DNA from: Alphaproteobacteria bacterium
GTDB lineage: Bacteria > Pseudomonadota > Alphaproteobacteria > Bin95
Length of the DNA stretch: 64,000 nucleotides
Assembly: GCA_020638555.1 (NCBI GenBank)
Contig: JACKII010000004.1
Span: forward strand, 248,001-312,000
Reading direction: 5' to 3'
Below the pieces are notes generated by a model. The model did no database searches and was not told the origin of the DNA. It saw only the letters and a list, made by a program, of their open reading frames with translations. The translations under genes and the position numbers were made by a program. Below are positions 8,735-16,728 of the stretch, one piece after another (the first letter of the stretch is position 1; the number at the start of each line of letters is the position of its first letter).

Positions 8735-8882
8735 GTTTCCAACGCCCGGCTGGCTGGCCCATCCTGGCACCAGAAGCGGCATCCGCTTCGCTGTCCGTCG
8801 TTGCGACGGCGGCATGGGGGCCGGGCAGACCCGCCAAGGCGCCTCCCCTGAACGAACGAAAAAATGCGGAGGATATCGTTCC

Positions 8883-10049
8883 ATGCTTCGACACCTGTCC
8901 CTGACGGCGGCGCTGGCCGGCGCGCTGGCCCTGCCGGCCGCGGCAGCCGTGGCGGCCGATCCCGTGCTGCCGAAAACCATGGTCTGGAGTTCCTATGATC
9001 TGGGCTCTTCCGGCCATGCGGAGGCGACCGGCATCGCCAACGCCCTGCGCAAGAACTATGGCACCCGCATCCGTATCGTGCCGTCCGGTACCTCGATCGG
9101 GCGGATGCTGCCGATGGTCACCGGCAAGGTGAAATACGGATTCCTCGGCAACGAGGCCTATTTCTCGACCGAAGGCCTTTATGACTATGCCAGCGAGCAG
9201 TGGGGGCCGCAGAATCTGCGCACGATCATGGGCCGGGTCGCCACCACGGGCCTGGCCGTCGCTGCCGATACCGGCGTCAAAAACATCGCCGACCTGAAAG
9301 GGCTGCGCATCGGCTATGTGAAGGGCAATCCGTCGGTCAACGCCAAGACGGATGCCGCGCTCGCCTTTGGCGGCCTGACCCGCGACGACGTCCAGCCGGT
9401 CTGGTTCGGCTCATATGGCGCCATGAAGACCGCGCTGCTGGCGAACCAGCTCGACGCCTTCGGCAGCGTCACCACCGCCGCCAATGTGCGCGAGATCGAG
9501 GCGAGCCCGCGCGGCCTCGTCTTTCCGGGCTTCCCGCCGGAAAACACGGCCGGCTGGAAGGCCGTTACCGACGTGATCAGCTTTGCCGGCCCTTCGCTGG
9601 AAACCAAGGGCGCGGGCGTTTCGGAGGAGCACCCGAAATGGCTGCTCGGCTATCGCTATCCGATCATGAGCGTCTATGAAAAAGCGGCCAGCGCCGACGA
9701 GGTCTACAATCTGGTCAAGGCCATCGACCTGAGCTTCGACGACTTCAAGCACACGACAGCCAGTTCCTTCAACTGGGCCCTGGAGCAGGCCGGGCGCCCG
9801 CCCTACGACTCGCCCACGCACGAGGGCACGATCCGCTATATGAAGGAAAAGGGCCTATGGCGCCCCGAAGACCAGGCCTGGCAGGAGAAGCGCCTCGCCC
9901 GCCTCGACAAGGTGATCGCGGCCTGGGACGAAGCGCAGGCGGAGTTCACCGCCTGGCGTGTCGCCGAAAAGGCCAAGGGCAACAAGGTCGATCCGGACAC
10001 GGCCTGGCCGGAATACTGGGAAAAGGCGCGCATGGAAAAGCTGAAATAA
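8883..10049 (+). CDS. TAXI-family TRAP solute receptor, copy 2
   Basis: This 388-residue receptor is the closest relative of copy 1: the core motifs and the C-terminal ending YWEKARMEKLK are the same. Signal peptide residues 1-25 end at AAAAVAA. Differences cluster in surface loops (for example MGRVATTGLAVAADTGVKNIADLKGL), so the copies could bind different ligands. ATG at 8883 follows GCGGAGGA at spacing 7-10; the frame upstream of it is intergenic sequence. It has its own upstream gap of 203 bases, after the copy 1 terminator, so it probably has its own promoter. Confidence 0.9.
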   Translation: MLRHLSLTAALAGALALPAAAAVAADPVLPKTMVWSSYDLGSSGHAEATGIANALRKNYGTRIRIVPSGTSIGRMLPMVTGKVKYGFLGNEAYFSTEGLYDYASEQWGPQNLRTIMGRVATTGLAVAADTGVKNIADLKGLRIGYVKGNPSVNAKTDAALAFGGLTRDDVQPVWFGSYGAMKTALLANQLDAFGSVTTAANVREIEASPRGLVFPGFPPENTAGWKAVTDVISFAGPSLETKGAGVSEEHPKWLLGYRYPIMSVYEKAASADEVYNLVKAIDLSFDDFKHTTASSFNWALEQAGRPPYDSPTHEGTIRYMKEKGLWRPEDQAWQEKRLARLDKVIAAWDEAQAEFTAWRVAEKAKGNKVDPDTAWPEYWEKARMEKLK

Positions 10050-10075
10050 GCCCGCTTCCGCACTTGCCATTACAA

Positions 10076-10099
10076 GCCGCCGGTCTCGGGGCCGGCGGC
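10076..10099 (+). terminator. Perfect inverted repeat after TAXI copy 2
   Basis: GCCGCCGG at 10076-10083 pairs with CCGGCGGC at 10092-10099, followed by ATTTCGTT. The stem is perfect but the U-tract is weak, so it may act as a partial terminator or an mRNA 3' stabiliser. The stem sequence is shared with the hairpin after copy 3. Confidence 0.6.
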
Positions 10100-10238
10100 A
10101 TTTCGTTGAAATCACAGGACAGGGATCAAGTGGCCCGGCAGTTTCGGTTTGACAATCGTATCGCACTCGCGTCCCATCTCTTTTGCCTCAAGCCGGATCA
10201 ACCGGCGGGTAAAACAGAGGAATGGGAAAACGCCTGAG

Positions 10239-11390
10239 ATGATACGCACACTTTCCGCCGCCATAATCGCGGCCGCGATCGGCAGCGCCGCCATGGCCGC
10301 CGAGCCGGTCCTGCCGAAATCCATGGTCTGGACCGCCTACGACCTCGGCTCCACCGGCTATGCCGAGGCGACGGCGATCAGCATTGCCTTCAAAAAGCGC
10401 TACGGCACCCGCGTTCGCATCATTCCGGCCGGCACCAGCATCGGCCGCATCCTGCCGCTGGTCACCGGCAAGGCGCGCTACGGTTATCTTGCGAACGGCG
10501 CCTTTTTCGCCGCCGAAGGCACCTATGACTTCGCGACCCAGCAATGGGGACCGCAGGACATCCGCGTCATTGCCGGGCGCGTCGCCAGCGTCGGCGTGGC
10601 CGTGGCCGGCGACGCCGGCGTCAAGACCATCGCCGACCTGAAGGGCAAGCGCCTGGGCTTCGTCAAGGGCAACCCTTCGGTCAATGTCAAGAACGAGGCC
10701 TATCTGGCCTTCGGCGGCCTGACCCTCGACGACATCCAGCAGGTCTGGTTCGGCTCCTACAACGCCATGAAAACCGCGATCATCGCCAACCAGCTCGACG
10801 CGATGGGCAGTGCCACGGCGTCGGCCAACATGCGCGAGATCGAAGCCAGCCCGCGCGGCATTGCCTGGCCGGAATTCCGGCCGGAAAACAAGGAGGGCTG
10901 GGACAAGATGCAAAGCATTCTCAGCTTCACCGCGCCCTATCACGAAACCAAGGGCGCCGGCATTTCGGACGCCAACCCGAAATGGCTGGTGGGCTTCCGC
11001 TACCCGGTGATCACCGTTTATCCGAAGCATGTGGGTGCCGATGAGGCCTACAATTATATCCGCGCGCTGGACGAGTCGTTCGACGACTACAAAAACGTCA
11101 ACGCGCTGGGCGTGAACTGGGCCATCGAAGGCGCCGGGCCGCCGCCGTATGACGCGCCGGCGCACGAAGGCACCATTCGCTACCTAAAGGAAAAGGGCTA
11201 TTGGAAGCCGGAACATCAGGAATGGCAGGATAAGCGTCTGGCCCGCCTGAACAAGGTACTGGCCGCCTGGGACGACGCCCAGGCCGGCTTCCTGGAATGG
11301 CGCGAGGCCGAAAAGGCCAAGGGCAGCACGGTCGATGCGGACGAAGCCTGGGCAACCTACTGGGCGGATTACCGCAAAGAACACCTCTGA
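10239..11390 (+). CDS. TAXI-family TRAP solute receptor, copy 3
   Basis: This 383-residue receptor starts at the ATG at 10239 (MIRTLSAAI), giving a standard signal peptide ending GSAAMAA at residue 21; the longer open frame from 10149 would add a non-signal N-terminus. It keeps the TAXI core but differs from copies 1 and 2 at the ligand-side loops (TAISIAFKKRYGTRVRI, YLANGAFFAAEG, MGSATASANMREIE). The C-terminal extension is conserved (YLKEKGYWKPEHQEWQDKRL). It falls with copy 4 in sharing the YLKEKG form, against YMKEKG in copies 1 and 2, which suggests the array grew by two rounds of duplication. Confidence 0.9.
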   Translation: MIRTLSAAIIAAAIGSAAMAAEPVLPKSMVWTAYDLGSTGYAEATAISIAFKKRYGTRVRIIPAGTSIGRILPLVTGKARYGYLANGAFFAAEGTYDFATQQWGPQDIRVIAGRVASVGVAVAGDAGVKTIADLKGKRLGFVKGNPSVNVKNEAYLAFGGLTLDDIQQVWFGSYNAMKTAIIANQLDAMGSATASANMREIEASPRGIAWPEFRPENKEGWDKMQSILSFTAPYHETKGAGISDANPKWLVGFRYPVITVYPKHVGADEAYNYIRALDESFDDYKNVNALGVNWAIEGAGPPPYDAPAHEGTIRYLKEKGYWKPEHQEWQDKRLARLNKVLAAWDDAQAGFLEWREAEKAKGSTVDADEAWATYWADYRKEHL

Positions 11391-11420
11391 CGCTCACCGG
11401 GCCAGGCCCAATACCAGCGT

Positions 11421-11447
11421 GCCGCCGGTCTCGCCGAGACCGGCGGC
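11421..11447 (+). terminator. Perfect 12-bp hairpin after TAXI copy 3
   Basis: GCCGCCGGTCTC at 11421-11432 pairs perfectly with GAGACCGGCGGC at 11436-11447 around a three-base loop, followed by ATTTG. It is a strong stem with a short U-tract, related in sequence to the hairpin after copy 2. Confidence 0.65.
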
Positions 11448-11473
11448 ATTTGCGTCTGTATACAATTTGGAAA

Positions 11474-11502
11474 TTGACATACTGACGGTACATCGCTCTG
11501 GA
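11474..11502 (+). promoter_or_regulatory. Possible promoter of TAXI copy 4
   Basis: A perfect TTGACA lies at 11474-11479 in an AT-richer patch 80 bases before the GTG start of copy 4. The matching -10 box is poor (candidates TCTGGA or GGATAG around 11497-11504). This supports independent transcription of copy 4, weakly. Confidence 0.3.
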
Positions 11503-11557
11503 TAGGCGCCCGTGGCGGTCGCGGACGTGGCCGCTGGACTGGAAACGGAGAAGATAC

Positions 11558-12709
11558 GTGATTTTGCGAACCCTTTCGGCGCTGGCCCTGGCCGGCGTCA
11601 CCTCGGCCGCACTGGCGGCCGAGCCGCAACTGCCGAAGACCATGGTCTGGACGGCCTACGATCTCGGCTCTTCCGGTTATGCGGAGGCCACGGGCATGGC
11701 CAACGCCTTCAAGAAGAAATTCGGCACCCGGATCCGCATCATCCCCGCCGGCACCTCCATCGGCCGCTTGCTGCCGCTGGTAACGGGCAAGGCCTCGTTC
11801 GGTTTCTTGGCCAACGAAGCCTATTTCGCCGCCGAAGGCAGCTATGACTTCGCCGACGAGCAATGGGGCCCGCAGGATATCCGCATCGTCCTCGGCAAGC
11901 CGACCTCGAACGCCATTGCCGTGGCGGGCGATGCCGGTATCAAGACGGTCTATGACCTGAAGGGCAAGCGCCTCGGCTATGTGAAGGGCAACCCGTCGGT
12001 CAACGTCAAGCAGGACGCCTATCTGGCCTTCGCCGGCCTGACCCGCGCCGATGTCGACGTGGTATGGTTCGGTTCCTACAGCGCGCTCAAGACCGCCGTG
12101 CTGGCCAACCAGATCGACGGCTTCAGCAGCGTCACCACGTCGGCCAACATGCGCGAGATCGAGGCGAGTCCGCGCGGCCTCTGGTATGCGGAAGTGCCGG
12201 CGGACGACAAGGAAGGCTGGAAGAAGCTGACCGACGTCATCGACTTCGCCAAGCCGATGGTGGAAACGCAGGGCGCGGGGCTCAGCAAGGAGCACCCGGC
12301 GAACATCCTGCAGCTGCGCTACCCGATGGTCACCGTCTATCCGAAGGATGTCTCGGCGGACGACGCCTACAACTTCATCAAGGCCGCGGACATGGCGTTC
12401 GATGATTACAAGAACACGACCGCGACCGGCGAGTTCTGGGCCGTCGACAAAGCCGGACCGCCGCCCTATGACGCGCCGGCCCACGAAGGCACGATCCGCT
12501 ACCTGAAGGAAAAGGGGATCTGGACCGACGAACATCAAGCCTGGCAGGACGCGCGCCTGGCACGCCTGAACAAGTATCTGGAACTCTGGGGCGACGCCCA
12601 GGGCGAGTTCCTGTCCTGGCGTGAGGCCGAGGCGGCCAAGGGCAACAAGGTCAATGCGAAGGACGCTTGGCCGGAGTACTGGGAAAAGTACCGGGCGGAT
12701 CACAAATAA
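11558..12709 (+). CDS. TAXI-family TRAP solute receptor, copy 4
   Basis: This 383-residue receptor starts with GTG at 11558, preceded by ACGGAGAAG at good spacing; the signal peptide ends AALAA at residue 21. The TAXI core is present. It is the most divergent copy around FSSVTTSANMREIEAS and LWYAEVPADDKEGW, and it has ATGEFWAVDKAGPPPYD where copies 1 and 2 have the SSSFNW form. The C-terminal Trp-rich extension is kept. No permease follows; the operon ends at the terminator at 12731. Confidence 0.9.
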   Translation: MILRTLSALALAGVTSAALAAEPQLPKTMVWTAYDLGSSGYAEATGMANAFKKKFGTRIRIIPAGTSIGRLLPLVTGKASFGFLANEAYFAAEGSYDFADEQWGPQDIRIVLGKPTSNAIAVAGDAGIKTVYDLKGKRLGYVKGNPSVNVKQDAYLAFAGLTRADVDVVWFGSYSALKTAVLANQIDGFSSVTTSANMREIEASPRGLWYAEVPADDKEGWKKLTDVIDFAKPMVETQGAGLSKEHPANILQLRYPMVTVYPKDVSADDAYNFIKAADMAFDDYKNTTATGEFWAVDKAGPPPYDAPAHEGTIRYLKEKGIWTDEHQAWQDARLARLNKYLELWGDAQGEFLSWREAEAAKGNKVNAKDAWPEYWEKYRADHK

Positions 12710-12730
12710 GCACACCGCCTTCCGCAAGAA

Positions 12731-12763
12731 GGGCCGCAAGCATCGCGCTTGCGGCCCTTTTTT
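12731..12763 (+). terminator. Strong Rho-independent terminator after TAXI copy 4
   Basis: GGGCCGCAAG at 12731-12740 pairs perfectly with CTTGCGGCCC at 12748-12757, followed by six T. It closes the receptor array. Confidence 0.9.
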
Positions 12764-12905
12764 ATAACGACGTTTTTATATTGACGTGGGCTTTTGCGTT
12801 CGTCGCACCGTCTTCACGGTCAGGGCCGGCCTGTGGCTCCCTGGAGGGGGCAGGCGCCGCCGCGCAAGGGCGATGCGGTTTCCCGGGCTATTGCAAGCCT
12901 TTCGG

Positions 12906-13166
12906 TCAGTCGAGCAGCAGGTGGCGAACGATCGCCGCGTCGCGCCGCTGGCACGCCAGGATCGCCTGTTCGAGGGAGTCGTTTGCGTTCGACTCCGACC
13001 CCATCAGCCAGTGCGCCAGCCAATCCAGCGCCCGGTGGACAATCGCCGCGTCCTTGCGCTGCGATTCCAGGATCGCCAATTCCAGCTTGTCGTCGATTGG
13101 CTGCTGGCCGGCATCCTGCGCTGCACCATAGCCAAAAAAATTCGTCGGATGAGAGATAACGCCCAC
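12906..13166 (-). CDS. Small protein with an internal duplicated motif
   Basis: This 86-residue protein starts with GTG (complement of 13164-13166), preceded by AGGAG eight bases upstream, a good site. It contains two copies of one 20-residue helix-like motif: LELAILESQRKDAAIVHRAL at residues 28-47 and LEQAILACQRRDAAIVRHLL at 65-84, 37 residues apart. The identical core is LE-AIL--QR-DAAIV. I do not recognise the family. The repeat and the RBS argue it is a real gene although the frame is short and both neighbours are on the other strand. The function is unknown; paired amphipathic helices suggest a binding or oligomerising role. Confidence 0.6.
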   Translation of the reverse strand: MGVISHPTNFFGYGAAQDAGQQPIDDKLELAILESQRKDAAIVHRALDWLAHWLMGSESNANDSLEQAILACQRRDAAIVRHLLLD

Positions 13167-13467
13167 GACCCGTGCTCCTGATATCTGTAACTTCGCCCGT
13201 CGAAGTCTTGATGTCTATTTTGTCTATTTGGGCGCATGCAACCAGAGGCCATTTCGCAACGCAGCAATGCAATGACGGCATGGCATCATCGCGCCCGAAC
13301 ACTTCACCGTACCTTGGTAGGGTATTTCTTTCCGCTTTCTTGAGAAAACTTCAACGAATTTGAGGGAGGCACCGTTGCCTTGATCCCGGCAATCCTGTCT
13401 GATTGGCGCCCAGGTCTGCCGACGAGCGGCCACCCTCCCCCGGCTCCTGTCTGCGAGTGCCCAGCCA
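13167..13467. other. Intergenic region without a gene
   Basis: It separates the divergent small-protein gene and the aminopeptidase gene. It holds a 9-bp tandem direct repeat TGTCTATTT (13212-13220 and 13221-13229) in an AT-richer patch that could be part of a promoter or operator. No coding sequence or stable RNA was recognised. Confidence 0.4.
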
Positions 13468-15498
13468 ATGTCCGCCACCCACCTGCCTGCGCCGATCAAA
13501 GTCCGGCTTGCCGATGCATTGGCCGCCAGCCGGAATGCGGTCGCCCTCCAGGATGCCCTTGAGATCCTGGAGGGTCTGGCCGGCGCACCGGCAAGCGGCC
13601 TGGCTGCGGATCCGACCTACTGGACCCGCCTCTTCGCCCCCTCCCCCACCGCCGAGTTGCAGGCCGCGTTGGCGGCCGCCCGTCAGGCGCTGGCCACGGC
13701 TTCGCCCGTCCGAGGTTTGCCGCTCTCGGACCGCCTGCCCGCCTTGCGCCGAACCCTGGCGGAACGGGGGCTGGACGGCTTCGTCATTCCGCATGGCGAC
13801 GAGCACCAGAGCGAGTTCGTGCCCGCGGCCAATGCCCGTCTGGGCTGGCTGACCGGCTTCATCGGCTCGGCCGGTATCGCCATCGTGCTGGCCGACAAGG
13901 CCGCGATCTTCGTCGACGGCCGCTACACCCTGCAGGTGCGCGACCAGGTCGATACCGCGGCGTTCGAAACCCTGCATGTCACCGAAAACCCGCCGACCGA
14001 ATGGGTGGCCCGGAACCTGCCGGCCGGTGCGGTGCTGGGCCTCGACCCCTGGCTGCACGGCGCCGACGCGGCCGATGGCTATGAGAAGGCGGCAACGAAG
14101 GCCGGCGGGCGTCTGCAACCGGTCGAGGGCAACCCGATCGACGCCATCTGGACCGACCGCCCCGCCGCCCCCCTCGCGCCGATCATTCCCCATCCCGAGA
14201 ACTTTTCCGGTGAGACCAGCGAGTCCAAACGCCAGCGCCTGGCCGCGAAGCTGACGGCCGGCAACGCCGATGCGACGGTCCTGAGCCAGCCGGATTCCAT
14301 CGCCTGGCTCCTGAACGTGCGCGGCGGCGACACGGCGCACACGCCCTTGCCCCTCAGCTTTGCGCTGCTGCACGCCGACGGTCGGGTCGACTGGTTCTGC
14401 GACGGACGCAAATTGCTGCCCGAGACCCGCACCCATATCGGCAACGGCGTGCGGGTACAGGCACCGCAGAGCCTCGGCCCCGCTCTCGACCGGCTGGGCG
14501 CGGAGGGCAAGGCGGTGCAGGCGGACCGTCGGTCGACGCCGGTCTGGGTGCAACGGCGGCTGACCGAAGCCGGCGCGATCCTGACGGATGCGCCCGACCC
14601 GTGCGTCGACCCCCGCGCCGCCAAGAATGCGGTGGAACTGGAAGGCTCGCGCCAGGCGCACCGGCGCGACGCGGTGGCGATGGCGCGGTTTCTCGCCTGG
14701 ATCGACGAATACGGCCCGCTCGGCACGGTCGGCGAGGTCGAGGCGGCGGACCGCCTGCTGGCCTTCCGGCAGCAGGTGGCGGGGTTTCGCGACCAGAGCT
14801 TTCCGACCATTTCCGGTTTCGGCCCCAACGGCGCCATCGTCCACTACCATGCCACCAGCGAGACGGAACGGATGCTGAAGCCGGATTCGCTCTATCTGGT
14901 GGATTCCGGCGGCCAGTATCCGGACGGCACCACCGACATCACCCGCACCGTCGTCATCGGCGAGTCGTCGCCGGTGATGCGGCGGGCCTTCACCCGGGTG
15001 TTGCAGGGCCATATCGGCCTGGCCACCGCCCGCTTCCCGACCGGCACCACGGGCGCACAACTCGACGCCCTGGCGCGGGCACCCCTGTGGAATGACGGGC
15101 TGGATTTCGACCACGGCACCGGCCACGGCGTCGGCTCGTATCTGGGCGTGCACGAAGGACCGCAGCGGGTGGCGAAGTCCGGTGCGACCGCCCTGGTGCC
15201 GGGCATGATCGTCTCGAACGAGCCGGGCTACTACAAGGCCGGAGCGTTCGGCATCCGCACCGAAAACCTGCTGGTGGTGCGCGAGGCCGAGGGCGTGGGT
15301 CAGGACGGGCGGAAATTCCTGGAATTCGAGACCATCACCCTGGCCCCCATCGACCGCCGGCTGGTCGAGGTATCGCTGCTGACACAGGTCGAACGCGCCT
15401 GGCTGAACGACTACCACAACCGGGTCATGGCCGAGGTCGGCCCGGATCTGGACGTCGCCACCCGCGCCTGGCTGGAGCGGGCGACGGCGCCGCTATAG
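13468..15498 (+). CDS. Aminopeptidase P family (Xaa-Pro aminopeptidase, M24B)
   Basis: This 676-residue cytosolic metallopeptidase would remove N-terminal residues before proline. Two creatinase-like N-terminal domains (the second starting near residue 225) precede the pita-bread catalytic domain. Metal ligands are visible: the Asp of LYLVDSGGQY, the Asp of GTTDITRTV, the His of GTGHGVGSYLGVHEGP, the Glu of SNEPGYYK and the Glu of LEFETITL. The typical family start corresponds to about residue 80 here (LPLSDRLPALRRTLAERGLDGFVIP); the preceding 75 or so residues are an extra helical segment. I kept the ATG at 13468 because the extension has normal codon use. It stands alone between divergent and convergent genes. 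Confidence 0.9.
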   Translation: MSATHLPAPIKVRLADALAASRNAVALQDALEILEGLAGAPASGLAADPTYWTRLFAPSPTAELQAALAAARQALATASPVRGLPLSDRLPALRRTLAERGLDGFVIPHGDEHQSEFVPAANARLGWLTGFIGSAGIAIVLADKAAIFVDGRYTLQVRDQVDTAAFETLHVTENPPTEWVARNLPAGAVLGLDPWLHGADAADGYEKAATKAGGRLQPVEGNPIDAIWTDRPAAPLAPIIPHPENFSGETSESKRQRLAAKLTAGNADATVLSQPDSIAWLLNVRGGDTAHTPLPLSFALLHADGRVDWFCDGRKLLPETRTHIGNGVRVQAPQSLGPALDRLGAEGKAVQADRRSTPVWVQRRLTEAGAILTDAPDPCVDPRAAKNAVELEGSRQAHRRDAVAMARFLAWIDEYGPLGTVGEVEAADRLLAFRQQVAGFRDQSFPTISGFGPNGAIVHYHATSETERMLKPDSLYLVDSGGQYPDGTTDITRTVVIGESSPVMRRAFTRVLQGHIGLATARFPTGTTGAQLDALARAPLWNDGLDFDHGTGHGVGSYLGVHEGPQRVAKSGATALVPGMIVSNEPGYYKAGAFGIRTENLLVVREAEGVGQDGRKFLEFETITLAPIDRRLVEVSLLTQVERAWLNDYHNRVMAEVGPDLDVATRAWLERATAPL

Positions 15499-15528
15499 GC
15501 CCCGTCGCCAGGCGGAAACGTCGCCGGC

Positions 15529-16608
15529 TCAGGTCAGGCCGGCGATGCGGTCCAGTTCGGCGCCGGCCAGATTGAAGCGTTCGGCGCCGATCTTGATCTG
15601 GCTCCAGGTCTCCGGATCGACGTCGATGCCGTCGCGACCACGCTCGATGCGATAGGCGCGCTCCGGGTCGCCCGGCACCAGCACAGGCTCGGCCGGGTTC
15701 GCCGGCGGCGAGGCCTTCACATGGGCCAGGGTGGCGTCGGTCTCGGTCTGGAGGAAGGCTTTCTCGACCAGACGCGCCGGATCGATCAGGACCGAGAGCA
15801 TGCAGTTGATGGTGGCCGCCGGCTCGCGGTTGGTCTCCGGCCGGTTGGTGCCGCCGCCCGACAGCACGCCCGCGAACAACTCGTTGATCAGCGCCATGCC
15901 ATAGCCCTTATGCGCGCCGAAGCTGGTGAGCGCGCCCTTGGGTTCGTCATAGAGCACGTTCGGATCGCGGGTCGGCTGGCCCTTGTGGTCGATCAGGGCG
16001 CCTTCCGGCGCCTCCACCCCCTTGTTGCGCGCGACGCGGATCTTGCCGGCGGCGACAAAGCTGGTGGCGAAGTCCAGCAGCGTCACCGGGTTATTCTCGG
16101 TCGCCGGCATGGCGGCGGTGTAGGGGTTGGTGACATAGCGCGCGTCCGAGCCGCGGAACGGCGCCACCAGCGCACCATGGCCGATGACGTTGGTGTGGTG
16201 GGTCGAGACCAGGCCCGCAGCCGCGCACTGCTCGGCCCAGGCGCCGATGCGGCAGAGGTGGAAGCTGTTGCGGATCGCCATGACGCAGACGCCGTGCTGC
16301 TTCGCCCGGGCGATGGCGATGTCGAAGGCCTCCTTGCCGATGACCTGGCCGAAGCCCGCATGACCGTCGACGACGATGACCGGCCCCTCGTCCCGCACCA
16401 CCTCGGCGTGCTGGTTCACCTTCAGCGAGCCCGACTGGGCGCACTCGAAATACCAGGGCAGCATGCCGACGCCGTGCGAATCGTGGCCGGAGAGATTGGC
16501 CATGACGAGGTTGTCGGCGACCAGACCGGCCTCGGTGTCGGTCGAGCCGGCGGCCTTGCACATGGCACGGACGACGGCGCGGAGGGGTTCGGCGGCGATG
16601 ATGGGCAT
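15529..16608 (-). CDS. Malate/L-lactate dehydrogenase family (LDH2) oxidoreductase
   Basis: This 359-residue NAD(P)-dependent dehydrogenase belongs to the LDH2/MDG2 family, not related to classical lactate dehydrogenase. The family marks are GHDSHGVGMLPWYFE near residue 45, the nucleotide-binding stretch NSFHLCRIGAWAEQCAAAGLVS, RYVTNPYTAAMP and DFATSFVAAGKIRVARNKG. The start is the ATG complementary to 16606-16608 (MPIIAAEPL); the frame is open far upstream only as a shadow of the MFS gene. Members act on malate, sulfolactate, ureidoglycolate or delta-1-piperideine-2-carboxylate, and the sequence does not decide among them. It converges on the aminopeptidase gene and diverges from the MFS gene at 16729. 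Confidence 0.88.
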   Translation of the reverse strand: MPIIAAEPLRAVVRAMCKAAGSTDTEAGLVADNLVMANLSGHDSHGVGMLPWYFECAQSGSLKVNQHAEVVRDEGPVIVVDGHAGFGQVIGKEAFDIAIARAKQHGVCVMAIRNSFHLCRIGAWAEQCAAAGLVSTHHTNVIGHGALVAPFRGSDARYVTNPYTAAMPATENNPVTLLDFATSFVAAGKIRVARNKGVEAPEGALIDHKGQPTRDPNVLYDEPKGALTSFGAHKGYGMALINELFAGVLSGGGTNRPETNREPAATINCMLSVLIDPARLVEKAFLQTETDATLAHVKASPPANPAEPVLVPGDPERAYRIERGRDGIDVDPETWSQIKIGAERFNLAGAELDRIAGLT

Positions 16609-16728
16609 GGGCGTTTGCTCTTTTGCGCGGACTGCGAGAGGTTGGGAGGTGACAGAACCGGATTTTCCGGCGTTAGTATAGAGCCAAAGCATAACAAGCT
16701 CCCCGCTTGAGGAAAGCGCCCAGATACC

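Noticed and set aside
12786..13181. Forward ORFs over the small duplicated-motif gene
   Set aside because: No RBS or motif; the repeats they show are the complement of the reverse-strand duplication.
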